Assembly: GCA_905221605.1 (NCBI GenBank)
Contig: CAJNDS010002124.1
Coordinates: forward strand, 1,323,421 to 1,387,420
Direction of reading: 5' to 3'
Length of the DNA stretch: 64,000 bases
From: Symbiodinium natans
Lineage: Eukaryota > Sar > Dinophyceae > Suessiales > Symbiodiniaceae
In this document: positions 1-12,200 of the stretch, one piece after another
How the letters are laid out: the number at the start of each line of letters is the position of its first letter
How positions within the stretch are numbered: the stretch's first letter is position 1
Translations under genes and position numbers: made by a program
The notes under the pieces: generated by a model
Seen by the model: only the letters and a program-made list of their open reading frames with translations
Database searches by the model: none
What the model was told of the DNA's origin: nothing

Positions 1-117
1 CAAACCCCAAACCCCAAACCCCAAACCCCAAACCCCAAACCCCAAACCCCAAACCCTAAACCCTAAACCCTAAACCCTAAACCCTAAACCCTAAACCCTA
101 AACCCTAAACCCTGAAC
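1..117 (-). repeat. telomere-like array, CCCCAAA then CCCTAAA
   Basis: About eight CCCCAAA units change to about eight CCCTAAA units. The C-rich orientation at a left edge would fit a chromosome end, but identical arrays occur throughout the window. Confidence 0.9.
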
Positions 118-186
118 CCTACTTACCCGAAGCAGCCTCAAGAACCCTGGGCTACTCAAGCCTCGAGCTCCTGCGCACATGCAAAG

Positions 187-211
187 GAAAGCCAAGAAGA
201 TGATGCACCTG
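187..211 (+). CDS. tentative dynein exon (KAKKMMHL)
   Basis: After an AG at 185-186 the frame reads KAKKMMHL, then a GC donor. It could be the piece just before the SLGQGQ motif that precedes AAA6 in dyneins. It is short and only weakly alignable. Confidence 0.3.
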
Positions 212-3200
212 GCCAGATTTGGTGTTAGGGTTCAGGATTCAGGGTTTGGGGTTTAGGGTTTAGGGTTTAGGTTTTAGGGTCTAGGGTTTAGGGTTTAGGG
301 TATTAGAGGTTAGGGGTTTAGTGTTTAGGGTTTAGAGGTAAGGGGTTTAGGGGTTTAGGGGTTAAGGGGTCTAGGGGTCTAGGGGTCTAGGGGTCTAGGG
401 TTCCCTAGAGAGAGCTCCCAGGCCCTGAACCTCGAAGCACAGATCCCCAATGCAAAGGCATTTTTGTGGTCACTGTGTACCTTTTTAACCCGAAACCTTG
501 GGATGTTCGCCCCGTACACTAAGAGTCCTCACTAAGATTTTACATAATAGAGGGCAGATTTTTCACAATCCCTATTAAGGACAGTTAGTGCAAGGGGGGA
601 CATCCCAACCTAAACCCAAAACCCTTTTTTAACGGGTTCCGAAGAACCTACCCGTCATGGGTTCAGGCTTTAGGGTTTAGGGTTTAGGGTTTATGGCTCA
701 AAATTTAGTGTTTAGGGTTATAGGGTTGAAATCAACGTGGACCTGTTGAGCCCAACACCCTCCCCCCCCCCTCCCAGAGGCAGCCAGGCTTGATTCAGAA
801 AGCCTTGGGTCCCCGCTGATTAGCCTTGGTAGCCCAGGGGTACCCTTTTCCGTTTTGTGGTTCAAGGTTCCCTTATCAACTATAGCTAACCCCAAAAAAT
901 TGGTGCGCTTAGTGCAATTTTATATATGGTTACGTGGCTACCAAGTAGGAAAACCTGACAAACTCGCGCTATTTCTAGGCTAAGCAGGTCCCTGGGTACT
1001 AAGCAGCGGGCCCCATTCACCATTCTGCCGCCCCCCTCCATTTAGGGTTCATGTTTAGGGTTTAGGGTTTAGGGTTTAGGGTTTAGGGTTTAGGGTTTAG
1101 GGTTTAGGGTTTAGGGTTCAGGGTTTAGGGTTTAGGGTTTGTGGTTTAGGGTCTAAAACCCGAAAACCAGGATCGATGGCGCCGAAAAGGGCTTCTGGGT
1201 GCTACTGGCAAATTGCATCTTGGATTTAAGGCTTTAGTGTTGACCGGCCTGCAGGCAAATGCTGGCATCCTACCGCGCTCTAAACCCTATAGGACCCCTA
1301 ACCCCGAGCCCCCGAAATCCCTCGAGCCCTAAACCCTAGGGCCCTAAGTCCTAAACCCTCGCACAGCAAAGCCCCAAGCCCTATAATCCTAAAACGCTGA
1401 ACCCTTTCGACCCTGAAACCCCAAAGCCCCAAACCATAAATCCCTAGAACCCTCAACCTTCTTGAAGACGTGGTGCCGCTTCACCTCGACACTCCACCAG
1501 CCTCCCCTCCTACCTCTGACTCCCTTGGTTTCGATTTCGGTTTCATTGAAATAGGGTGTAGGGTTCAGGGTTTTTCTTTTCGGGCTTTTTCAGTGTTTAG
1601 GATTTAGGGGGGCTGAGGTTTTGAGGTTGGCATTGGGCTTAGAGTGGGGGTTGGGTTTGAAAGGTGGCTTTTGCTGCACCGTTGAAATGATTGTGGTTGG
1701 CACTTGCTACGGCCATGCCGCTTTGCTTTGTGTTTCCATAAACCGATCTCGGTAGGCCCTTGGCGAGGATCATATTCTGGAATGTTCTCAGAGGGTCTGA
1801 AGGGCCATCTCCTAGCTAATACCTAAACCCTAAACCCCAAACCCTAAACCCTAAACCCCAAACCCTAAACCCTAAACCCTCAAAAGTGGTGTTTTTTCTC
1901 TGCTTTAGTTCACTGAGAATCAAACCCGGGTTCAGCAGACCATTGTCATTCTGGTTCTGAGGGAGTACAGAATACCCTAAAGCCTAAACCGATTCGGGGG
2001 GGGATTCGACTTTGATAGTCCCCCGAATCCCTGTAGAGCTCGGCATTCTGATATCCGAAACACCTCGAACCTGCCACGGAACTTTGAGGACATGCTGATA
2101 TTAGCCAATCACCCGAAACCCTTATAAAGCCTCAAAGAAACCCGTATACAACCTTAAACAGAACCCTTATAAAGCCTTTAAAAGAACCCTTATGAAGCCT
2201 TAAAGAAACCCTTATAAAGCCTTAAAAAGAACCCTTAGAAAGCCTTCAAAAAAAACGAAACCCTTATAGAGCCTTCAAGAAACCCTTATACAGCCTTTAA
2301 AAAAGCCCCTTATAAAGCCTTAAAAAGAACCCGTAGACAAAACCCGGAAGTTGCGCAAGTGAACCTGAGGCCATCTCTGTGTGCATTGGCTTCCCTCTCT
2401 AGAGAAGCTGATCGAAAAGACCTTTGACGAGGTGAGCTTTGGTTGGGGATTCGAGCCCCATGGTTTGGGGTTTAGGGTTGAGGGTTTAGGGTTTAGGGTT
2501 TAGGGTTTAGGGATAACAAGCCCTAACTTAGCTTTGATAAGGGTTGCCTTTGGGCCTTATTTGCTCGGCAGGAAGGGGCGGGCATATGTGATGGCAGGGG
2601 AGGGGGGGGGGGGGGGGGGGGAAATATGGGCTTCTCAAAATTTGGGGACACGGGTTTTGGGTCTTGGGGGCTGTGGTGGCATCATCGTCCGAAAACATCA
2701 GTTGAAGTTGAACGTGCTCTCCATCAGGCTACGTCTGCGGATTTAAGGGCCTTTCAAAAGGCTAGTCAGCTTTGGCTGGAGAGTTCATTCCCCGAAATCA
2801 CCCTTTACGCTAAACTCTAAACCATAGCGCACCTGGTGACAAGTGTGGCCCTGGTGTGCATAGGATGCCTAGGGTTTACGGTTTAGGGTTTAGGGTTTAG
2901 GGTTTAGGGTTTAGGGTTTAGGGTAGTTGCATGGGCCCTTAACATGGTCCGTACCTCCCCTGATGTACGGGTTGAAACGACCCCAAGGCCGCATACACCC
3001 CTAAAGTCTACACCCTAAACCCTAAACCCTAAACCCTAGTCCCGAAACCCTAAACCCTAAACCCTAAACCGTAAACCCTAAACGCTAAACCCTAAACCCT
3101 ATACCCTTCATACACCCTGCAGGGGCCGCACGAGAAGTTCCGCATCTTCCTGTCATCCTCGCCGACTCCAAAGCCGTTCGGCGGTCAATGCCTAGTTCCT

Positions 3201-6200
3201 TTGAGTAGGGTTTAGGGTTTCGGGTTTAGGGTTTAGGGTTTAGGGTTTAGGGCTCAGGGCTTAGGGTTTCGGCTTCAGGGTTTAGGGTCTAGGGTCCAGG
3301 GTTTCGGGTCTAGGCCCTAGTGCGGAAATAAATGCTTGTCAGTCAAAGGTCGGCAGGTTAGCGGCTTGGGTAACGTGGTTGCGGGCTTTGAGACCCTGTT
3401 ACAAGGACCCCCCCCAAAAAAATGAATAAATAATAACAAAGTACATGCTTTTCCCTGTAGGGTTTAGCGTTTAGGGCGTTAAACCCTAAACCCTAAACCC
3501 TAAACCCTAAACCCTAAATTTCGGGGTTTGGCGCGTGTGGACAGCTCGGAGTTCCTGTCGCCTCATCCCATCGACTTCTGACTGAAATGCTGTGCAGGCC
3601 CCCCACAAGGCCCCAAACCGCCACCCCCCCGGCAGCCATAGGATTTAGGGTTTAGGGTTTAGGGTTTAGGGTTTAGGGTTTAGGATTTAGGGTTTAGGGT
3701 TTAGGGTTTAGGGTTTAGGGTTTAGGCATCAAGAATCCTTAGCTCTAGATCCCCGAATATTCTTCGAGTGCGTCACGAGGTTCCCCATTCAGCTCCTGCA
3801 GAACTGCATCAAGATGACCCTTGGCGTGGTCCAAAGTATGAGCCCTTAATTCGGGGACCTTTTCATCTAACCCTTATACACACTATCTATCTATCTATCG
3901 ATCTATCTATCTATCTATAAAACTATCTATATATATATATGTATATCTATATAATGGCTTAGTCTATATATATATATATACATAATAAGGGCCCCTACTG
4001 CCGATCCCTGTAAACAAGAGGGTAAGGGACCACTAAGGGCCCATGGTGCACACCTTAGAAGCTGAGGGCCACAGGGAGGGTCGGGGGCTTACTTGGTTTA
4101 GGGTTTAGGGTTTAGGGTTTAGGGTTTAGGGTTTAGGGTTTAGGGTTTAGGGTTTAGTGTTGCGGGTGCAGTAGGGCTGAGGCTCTAGTTTAGTCTAGTA
4201 CGTCATTGAGTTATTTCTTTTGCAACTCAAACGCCCCAACTACACCCTTGCAGCAGGGAGCATCGTACGTACATCAAGCGGTGCTCAAAGAGAACTCCAA
4301 CTTCGGGTTTAGGGTTCAGGGTTTAGGGTTCAGGTTTTAGGGCTAGGGTTTGGTCTTTCAATTTTCCACGTTTCGAACGCTTAATCCTCTAAACGCCCGA
4401 CACCCGAACCTCACAAAAACCAGAAACTGCCGAACGCCGAAGCATGAGATGAGGTTCCCCATCGTTTTACGCTTGAGTGCCCTCAAATGTACAGATCCAT
4501 GGCGAATCATGAAAGGGGGGGAGCAGAAATCATCCCATTCTCATAATCAGCATTTTTCAGATTGGGGGATATTAATCGGGTCCCCTAGATTAGGAGATGC
4601 CCAGACTGGGTTTAGGGTTCAGCGTTCAGAGTTTAGGATTTAGCTTGAAAGCTGACAGTCTGCGAACCAAGAAAGTTTAAGGACACTTTCCCACAGCGTC
4701 CTCTTCTGATGTACTAGACCCTCAACCCTCAACCCTAAAAGGCCCTGAACCCTAAAAAACCCTAGCCTCTAAACCTTATAATACTCTAAAAAGCCCTAAA
4801 CCCTAGACCCTAAAACCTAGAGCGTGCCAAGGACCACGGAACCTCCAAAGGGGCTGAAAGCCAACCTTGTGCGGCTGTTGCAGAACACCGCAGAGGAAGG
4901 TTAGGGTGTATGGTTTAGGGTTTAGGGTTTAGGGTCTAGGGTTTAGGGTTTAGGGTTTAGGGTTTGGGGTTTAGGGTTTAGAGTTTAGGGCCAGTTTAGG
5001 GTTTAGGGCTTAGGGTTTAGGGTTTAGAGTTTAGGGTTTAGGGTTTAGGGTTTCTGATTTAGGGCCTCCGGGGCACCTGGAGAAGCCGGTGTGTTCAACG
5101 TAAACCGACATGGCCCTAAGCTTCTGGGTACCCTTAAACCGATTTCCCAGACCCGTCCAAGGTACCGTTCCGTGTTTAAGGAGTATAGTTGTCCCTAAAC
5201 CCGAAACCCTAAACCCTAAACCCTAAACCCTAAACCCCAAACCCGAAACCCTAAACCCGTAGTTTTTGCTTTAGGCAAAACCTGAACCCCCAAATCCCTA
5301 AGACCTCAGCCCGTGGCTTGTGCAAAACTCCGCGGATGCGCGGCACTTGGGACTTGATGGAGGATCAGGGCTTAAGGGGTTTAGAGGGTTGAGGGTTTCG
5401 GGTTTAGGGTCTAGGGTTTAGGGTTTAGGGCTTAGGCTGTTTTCGGGACATCCAAGAGCAGAGCCCTGAACCCTGCAGCAAACGCCAGCGTTCTGGGACC
5501 TTCTTCGGAAGCTCCGGTGCCCCTTTAAGCGGAATCTTGTGATCGGCCATCAGCTTCCAGACAATGCCCAAATAACCCCCAAAACCACCAAACCCTAAAC
5601 CCCAAGCCCTAAACCCCCAAACCCCAAACCCCCTGAACCCTGAAGCCTGATTCTGGACTTACACCCCCTGAACCCCCAAGCCCTGAACCCTGAGATCCCT
5701 AGGGTAGGAGCCTGAATAATTAGAATAGGGTTTTGGGGGGGCTCTTACAGTATATTTACAAAGGGACCCTAAGGGAATAACCACTCGAAATTCTTCCGAC
5801 CCCGACGTTTTTTACTCCCTGGGCTTGCTCTTCGACCTAAACCCTAAACCCTAAACCCTAAACCCTAAACCCTAAACCCTAAACCCTAAACCCTAAACCC
5901 TAAACCCTAAACCCTAAACCCTAAACCCTAAACCCTAAACCCTAAACCCTATCCCTTGGCTTGCTCTTTGGCTGCTCCAGGAGTCCTACAACCGTGTCAA
6001 AGAGGTGCAGAAGTATCGCCGGCTCTTCTTCTCTCTGTGTTGGTTCCATGCAATTCTCCTGGAGCGGAAGAAGCCCCTCTGCTGGGTCGAGAGAGTTTAG
6101 GGTTTAGGCTTTGGGCATTAGGCTTTGGGCATTAGGCTTTCGGCTTTAGGCTTTAGGCTTTCGGCTTTAGTCTTTAGGCTTTAGGCTTTAGGGTTACAGG

Positions 6201-9200
6201 TTTTCGGGTTCAGGGTTTCTATTCCCCCCGCCCGCCCGACCGCCCTCGCAGCGGTACCTCTTCGTTGTTGTGACCTTGGTAGGACTCCGTAGGCAGACCC
6301 CTGTCACAGGAAACCCCTTTTTAGACCTCCTTCTTCCTCTCTTGGTTTTTGAAAAGGGGACCTTATCAAGAGGAGTTCTCTTAACTTTTAACAGGGGTCT
6401 TATTCAGGGTTCAGAGCGTTTAGGGTTTACCGAAAGCACTACTTTCGAACCCGGAGCCCACCCAAACCACCACAACCCCTAGACCGTAAACACCCCTTAG
6501 ACCCTGAGCACCCCGAAAACCCTGAACCGTACACACCCCTGACCCCAAGCTTGAACGAAACCCGACTAATATAGCAGTCTGAACGATGACCAACATCTTC
6601 CCTGTCGAATCCATACATGGGCAGCTAGCTAGATTAGGGTCCCTTTTGGGGGGTCCTCATTCAAGGGTGTCGTACTTTCTAGGGGAGCCAGAAAGAGACC
6701 CTACAGTAATTTAGAGAGCTACCCACATAAAACTAATATGATCTCAATGTACCCTAAACCCTAAACTGCCAACCGTGAACAACCCAAAGCAGCCTCAAGC
6801 TGGCGTCAGCAACAAAAGGATCAAATCCTAAAGCCCATACTAAACCCTAAACCCTAAACCCTAAACCCTAAACCCTAAACCCTAAACCCTAAACCCTAAA
6901 CCCTAAACCCTAAACCCTAAACCCTAAACCCTAAACCCTAAACCCTAAACCCTAAACCCTATCCCTTGGCTACAACGAAACTCAGGTTCAAGATGCTGGG
7001 ATGGAACATCGGCTACGACTTCAACGACTCAGACTTCGACATCTGCGGCTCGGATGGGTGATAAGGGGCACGGCAAGGGCCAGGTATTGTAGGGGCTTCA
7101 ATACTCGTTATTCCAATACGTGTTTTTTTTTTTTTTTTGGGGGGGGGGTGGGGGGGTGGGGGGGGGGGGGGCTCTTATGTTGTATTACACAGGGACCATA
7201 AGGGAATAACATTAGCATTTATTCCTCGCCTCTAGTACTAGGGTTGTTTAGGTCCTGGGGTTAGGGTTCTAGAGGAGCGCAGGCTTCCCCTCTTCGGTTT
7301 ACTAGACATGTATTCAGGCTTCAGGATGTATATAAGGAATAAGGGTTCAGGCTATTCAGAGGTACAGTATAGGTCTATGTTCATCGCGGCATACGTATAC
7401 AAAGATTGGTATTCCGACTCATAACCTCACTATTTCAACCTCGTGACAACATTCCCTCAACCTTTCAGTAGGTCCCACCTTCAACCCTAAACCCCAACCG
7501 CTAACCTGACGGTGAGGGCAAGAACCTTATATCCATAAGTTGCCAAAATCAACAGCCCTATGCCTTCAACCCTCAGCCTTGTTTCCCTAAAAGCCGTATA
7601 AACCCTAAGAGCCCTAAAATAGCCCTAAAAGCCCTCAACCCTCAGCAAGGTGAGAACATCCTGGCCATGTATCTGGACGAGAATCCCACGGAGATCCCTT
7701 GGGATGCCATCCGCTACCTCATCGCCGAGGTGAGGGTTTAGGGTTCAGGGTTTAGGGTTTAGGGTTTAGGGTTTAGGCTTTAGGGAGGGTGTAGGGTCTA
7801 GGGTAATAGGGTATATCAAAGGCACTACTTTAGGGTATGTTTAAATCAGGTGTTACTGTAGGGTCTATTCAGGTACTACTGCAGGGTTCAGGGGATTGGG
7901 GTAGCACTTTAGGGCCCTTAGGGCCTTTAGGCTTTTGGGCGGGGGCGGGGGGGGGGGGGGGGGGGACTACTGGGTTAACTTGTTCAGGCTCAGAAACTTT
8001 GTTAGGTACTATAATATGTGCCATCTTCACATTACCGCGTCCCTAAAACCTCTGACTCTCCCACTATGGTAGCTTGGTTAGCCCTGAAAAAAGCCCTGAA
8101 CCCCAAGCCCTTTGTTTACGGTAACTTGGCTGAACGCACGAGGGATGAGGGTTTGAAGCTTGGGGCTTGGAGAGCGCTCGATGAATCATCCAAATACAAG
8201 ATGTCCTGTGCTTGAAGGTGACTACAGGGTTCAGGGTTGAGGGTTGAGATGGTTCAGGGTTTAGGGTTTAGAGTTCAGGGTTTAGGCTCTTTGAGGTTTG
8301 GTGGGCAGGGTTTAGGGTTTAGGGCTCAGGGCTTCAAACGTCTCAATGCATCTGGTGAGAGGGGGGAAAACAGCCTGTACCAATTAGTTCGAAACTGTTT
8401 GCACGGTTGCCGCTGCCTTCCTGACTCTGGTGACGACCGCGCACAAGTTTAGGATGTAGGGCACCCTAAACCCTAAAACCCTAAACCCTAAACTCCTAAA
8501 CTCCTAAACTCCTAAACCCCAAACCCTAAACCCCAAACCCCAAACCCCAAACCCTAAACCCTAAACCCTAAACCCTAAACCCTAAACCCTAAACCCTAAA
8601 CCCTAAACCCTAAACCCTAAACCCTAAACCCTAAACCCTAAACCCTAAACCCTAAACCCTACCAGCCAACTCCGAAAGCCTAAGACCTAACACTTGACGG
8701 ACCGTGGAGGCCAACTATGGCGGCCGAGTCACTGAGCACCCGGATAACCGCATTTTGAGGCTGTCTGTATAGGGTTTGGGGTTTAGGGTTTAGGGTTTAG
8801 GGTTTAGGGTTCAGGGTTTAGGGTTTAGGGTTTAGGGTTTGGGGTTTGGGGTTTAGGGTTTAGGGTTTAGGGTTTAGGACCCCCATAGTAGATCTTTCTT
8901 GACCTCCAAGTTTTTTGGCTGTTTAGGACTTGGGGGCTTCAGCGTTTCAGACTTCAGGTGTTTAAGTTGTTCGGGCAGTGTTTCCTGGGCGTGGTCTTTC
9001 TCATGTCTTTGTTGCACACTTTCTTGTTGGGAGGGGGGTTATCAGTTGCTCAGAGTTCAATCCCTCGAAGTGGCAAGGAGGGGATGCAAAAAAACACCGT
9101 GATCCCAACCTAGGGTGCGAAGAGAGCCTCACCAGTGCCCTACATACCCAGGCCCTAAACCCTACAACCTAAACCCTAAACCCTAAACCCTAAACCCGCC

Positions 9201-12200
9201 AGGTCTTACGTCAACGAGTTCTTCTGCCCGGCAGCCTTGCAGCCAAAGTTCCAGCTCTCTTCCCTGCCCACGTACTTCATTCCGGAGGCCGGTGCCGCCA
9301 ATTGGGGTTTAGGGTTTAGGGTTTAGGGTTTCGGGTTTAGGGTTTAGGGTTTACCCTAAACCCCTAAGCCCTAAATGCCTTGATCTGCCCGAGTCTCTCT
9401 TGACAGGTTTCAGGTTTTGAGCCCTGGGGGCTTTTGAGGTTTAGGGTGTAGGGTTTAGGTCTTAGGGTTGAGGGTTTAGGGTGTAGGGTTTAGGGCCAAG
9501 GATTTAGGGTTTAGGGTTTAGGTTTTGAACCCTTTTTAAGTTTTCGGGCTGGTGCTTAACAAGGTTTGTCGAGGGGGTTTGTGGTTTTCGGGAAAGTGGT
9601 CGCGGGGGGGGGGGGGGGGGGGGGGGGTGTGCAGCTTAAATAGGGTCTATTTGGAAGCGGGGAATCGTATTTACAAGAGGAAAACAGGCCCCAAAACGTA
9701 TACTTATTCACAAGAGCCATGTTCCAAATAGACCCTATTTTAGGTCCTGTAGGGTTGCACAGACAGAATTTAATTCATTAAATTCCTTAATTTCCACTTT
9801 CCCCCTGGAATTTAATGAATTTAATCAATTAATTCAATTAATTCATTTATTTCCAAATGGGGGGTGGGGGCTGGGGCATCCTCCTCCCCCCAATATTAAA
9901 CCACGAGCCCGGGCCTCCCCCCAATACTAAATCACGAGCCCGGGCCTCCCCCCAATACTAAATTACGAGCCCGGGCCTTCCCGCAATACTAAATCACGAG
10001 CCCGGGCCTCCCCCCAATACTAAATCACGAGCCGGGCTAAATCACGAGCCCGGGCCTCCAAATTACGAGGCCGGGCCTCCCCCCAATACTAAATCACGAG
10101 CCCGGGCCTCCCCCCAATACTAAATCACGAGCCCGGGCCTCCCGCAATACTAAATCACGAGCCCGGGCCTCCCCCCAATACTAATTTACGAGCCCGGGCC
10201 TCCTCCCAATACTAAATCACGAGCCCTCCTCCCCCCAATACTAGGGCACAGTTTTTGCTCCAAAAAGTGACATCGCAAGCCCTGGTCCCTAAGATTTTGA
10301 GCTCATTTCTTGCCCCAAAGAGTAACATCGCAAGCCCTGGTCCCTAAGATTTTGGGCTCATTTCTTGCCCCAAAGAGTAACATCGCAAGCCCTGGTCCCT
10401 ATTATTTGGGGCCCAGTTTTTGCTCCAAAGAGTCAAATCGCAAGCCCTGGTCCCTAAGATTTTGGACTCAGTTTTTTGCTCCAAAGCAAGCCCTGGTCCT
10501 TAAGATTTTGGGCTCATTTCTTGCTCCGAAGAGTCAAATCGCAAGCCCTGGTCCCGAAGATTTCGGGTTCAATTTTTGCTCCACAGAGTCAAACCGCAAG
10601 CCCTGGTCCCTAAGATTTGGGGCACAGTTTTTGCTCCAAAGGGTCAAATCGCAAGCCCTGCTCCCTAAGATTTTGGGCTCATTTCTTGCCCAAAAGAGTG
10701 ACATCGCAAGCCCTGGTCCCTAAGATCTTGGGCCCAGTTGCTCCAAAGAGTCAAATCGCAAGCCCTGGTCCCTAAGATTTTGGGCCCAGTTTTTGCTCCA
10801 AAGGGTCAAATCGCAAGCCCTGGTCCCTAAGATTTTGGGTTCAATCTTTGCTCCAAAGAGTAACATCGCAAGCCCTGGTCCCTAAGATTTGGGGCCCAGT
10901 TTTTGCTCCGAAGAGTCAAATCGCAAGCCCTGGTCCCTAAGATTTTGGGTTCAATTTTTGCTCCAAAGAGTGACATCGCAAGCTCTGGTCCCTAAGATTG
11001 GGGGCCCAGTTTTTGCTCCAAAGAGTGACATCGCAAGTCCTGGTCCCTAAGATTTTGGGTTCAATTTTTGCTCCAAAGAGTGACATCGCAAGCCCTGGTC
11101 CCTAAGATTTGGGGCCCAGTTTTTGCTCCAAAGAGTAACATCGCAAGCCCTGGTCCCTAAGATTTTGGGCCCAGTTTTTGCTCCAAAGAGTCAAATCGCA
11201 AGCCCTGGTCCCTAAGATTTGGGGCCCAGTTTTTGCTCCAAAGAGTGACATCGCAAGTCCTGGTCCCTAAGATTTTGGGTTCAATTTTTGCTCCAAAGAG
11301 TGACATCGCAAGCCCTGGTCCTTAAGATTTTGGGTTCGTTTTTTGCTCCAAAAAGTGACATCGCAAGCCCTGGTCCCTAAGATTTTGGGCCCAGTTTTTG
11401 CTCCAAAGAGTCAAATCGCAAGCCCTGGTCCCTAAGATTTTGGGTTCATTTTTTGCTCCAAAGAGTGACATCGCAAGCCCTGGTCCCTAAGATCTTGGGC
11501 CCAGTTTTTGCTCCAAAGAGTCAAATCGCAAGCCCTGGTCCCTAAGATTTTGGGTTCAATTTTTGCTCCAAAGAGTCAAATCGCAGGCCCTGGTCCCTAA
11601 GATTTTGCATTCATTGTTGCTCCAAAGAGTGACATCGCAAGCCCTGGTCCCTAAGATCTTGGGCCCAGTTTTTGCTCCGAAGAGTCAAATCGCAAGCCCT
11701 GGTCCCTAAGATTTTGGGTTCAATTTTTGCTCCAAAGAGTCAAATCGCAAGCCCTGGTCCCTAAGATTTGGGGCCCAGTTTTTGCTCCAAAGAGTCAAAT
11801 CGCAAGCCCTGGTCCCTAAGATTTTGGGTTCATTTTTTGCTCCAAAGAGTGACATCGCAAGCCCTTGTCCCTAAGATTTTGGGCCCAGTTTTTGGTTCAA
11901 AGAGTCAAATCGCAAGCCCTGGTCCCTAAGATTTTGGGCTCAATTTTTGCTCCAAAGAGTCAAACCGCAAGCCCTGGTCCCTAAGATTTGGGGCCCAGTT
12001 TTTGCTCCAAAGAGTCAAATCGCAAACCCTGCTCCCTAAGATTTTGGGCCCAGTTTTTGCTCCAAAGAGTCAAATCGCAAGCCCTGGTCCCTAAGACTTT
12101 GGGTTCAATTTTGCTCCAAAGAGTGACATCGCAAGCCCTGGTCCCTAAGATTTGGGGGCCAGTTTTTGCGCCAAAGAGTAAAATCGCAAGCCCTGGTCCC

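Noticed and set aside
4350-4643. 97-aa ORF
   Set aside because: Composed of heptamer-derived and intron sequence, no recognisable domain, lies between two in-frame dynein exons.
5837-6961. Interstitial telomeres as chromosome-fusion scars
   Set aside because: Dozens of arrays in both orientations closely flank exons of one gene, which fits intron structure better than repeated fusions.
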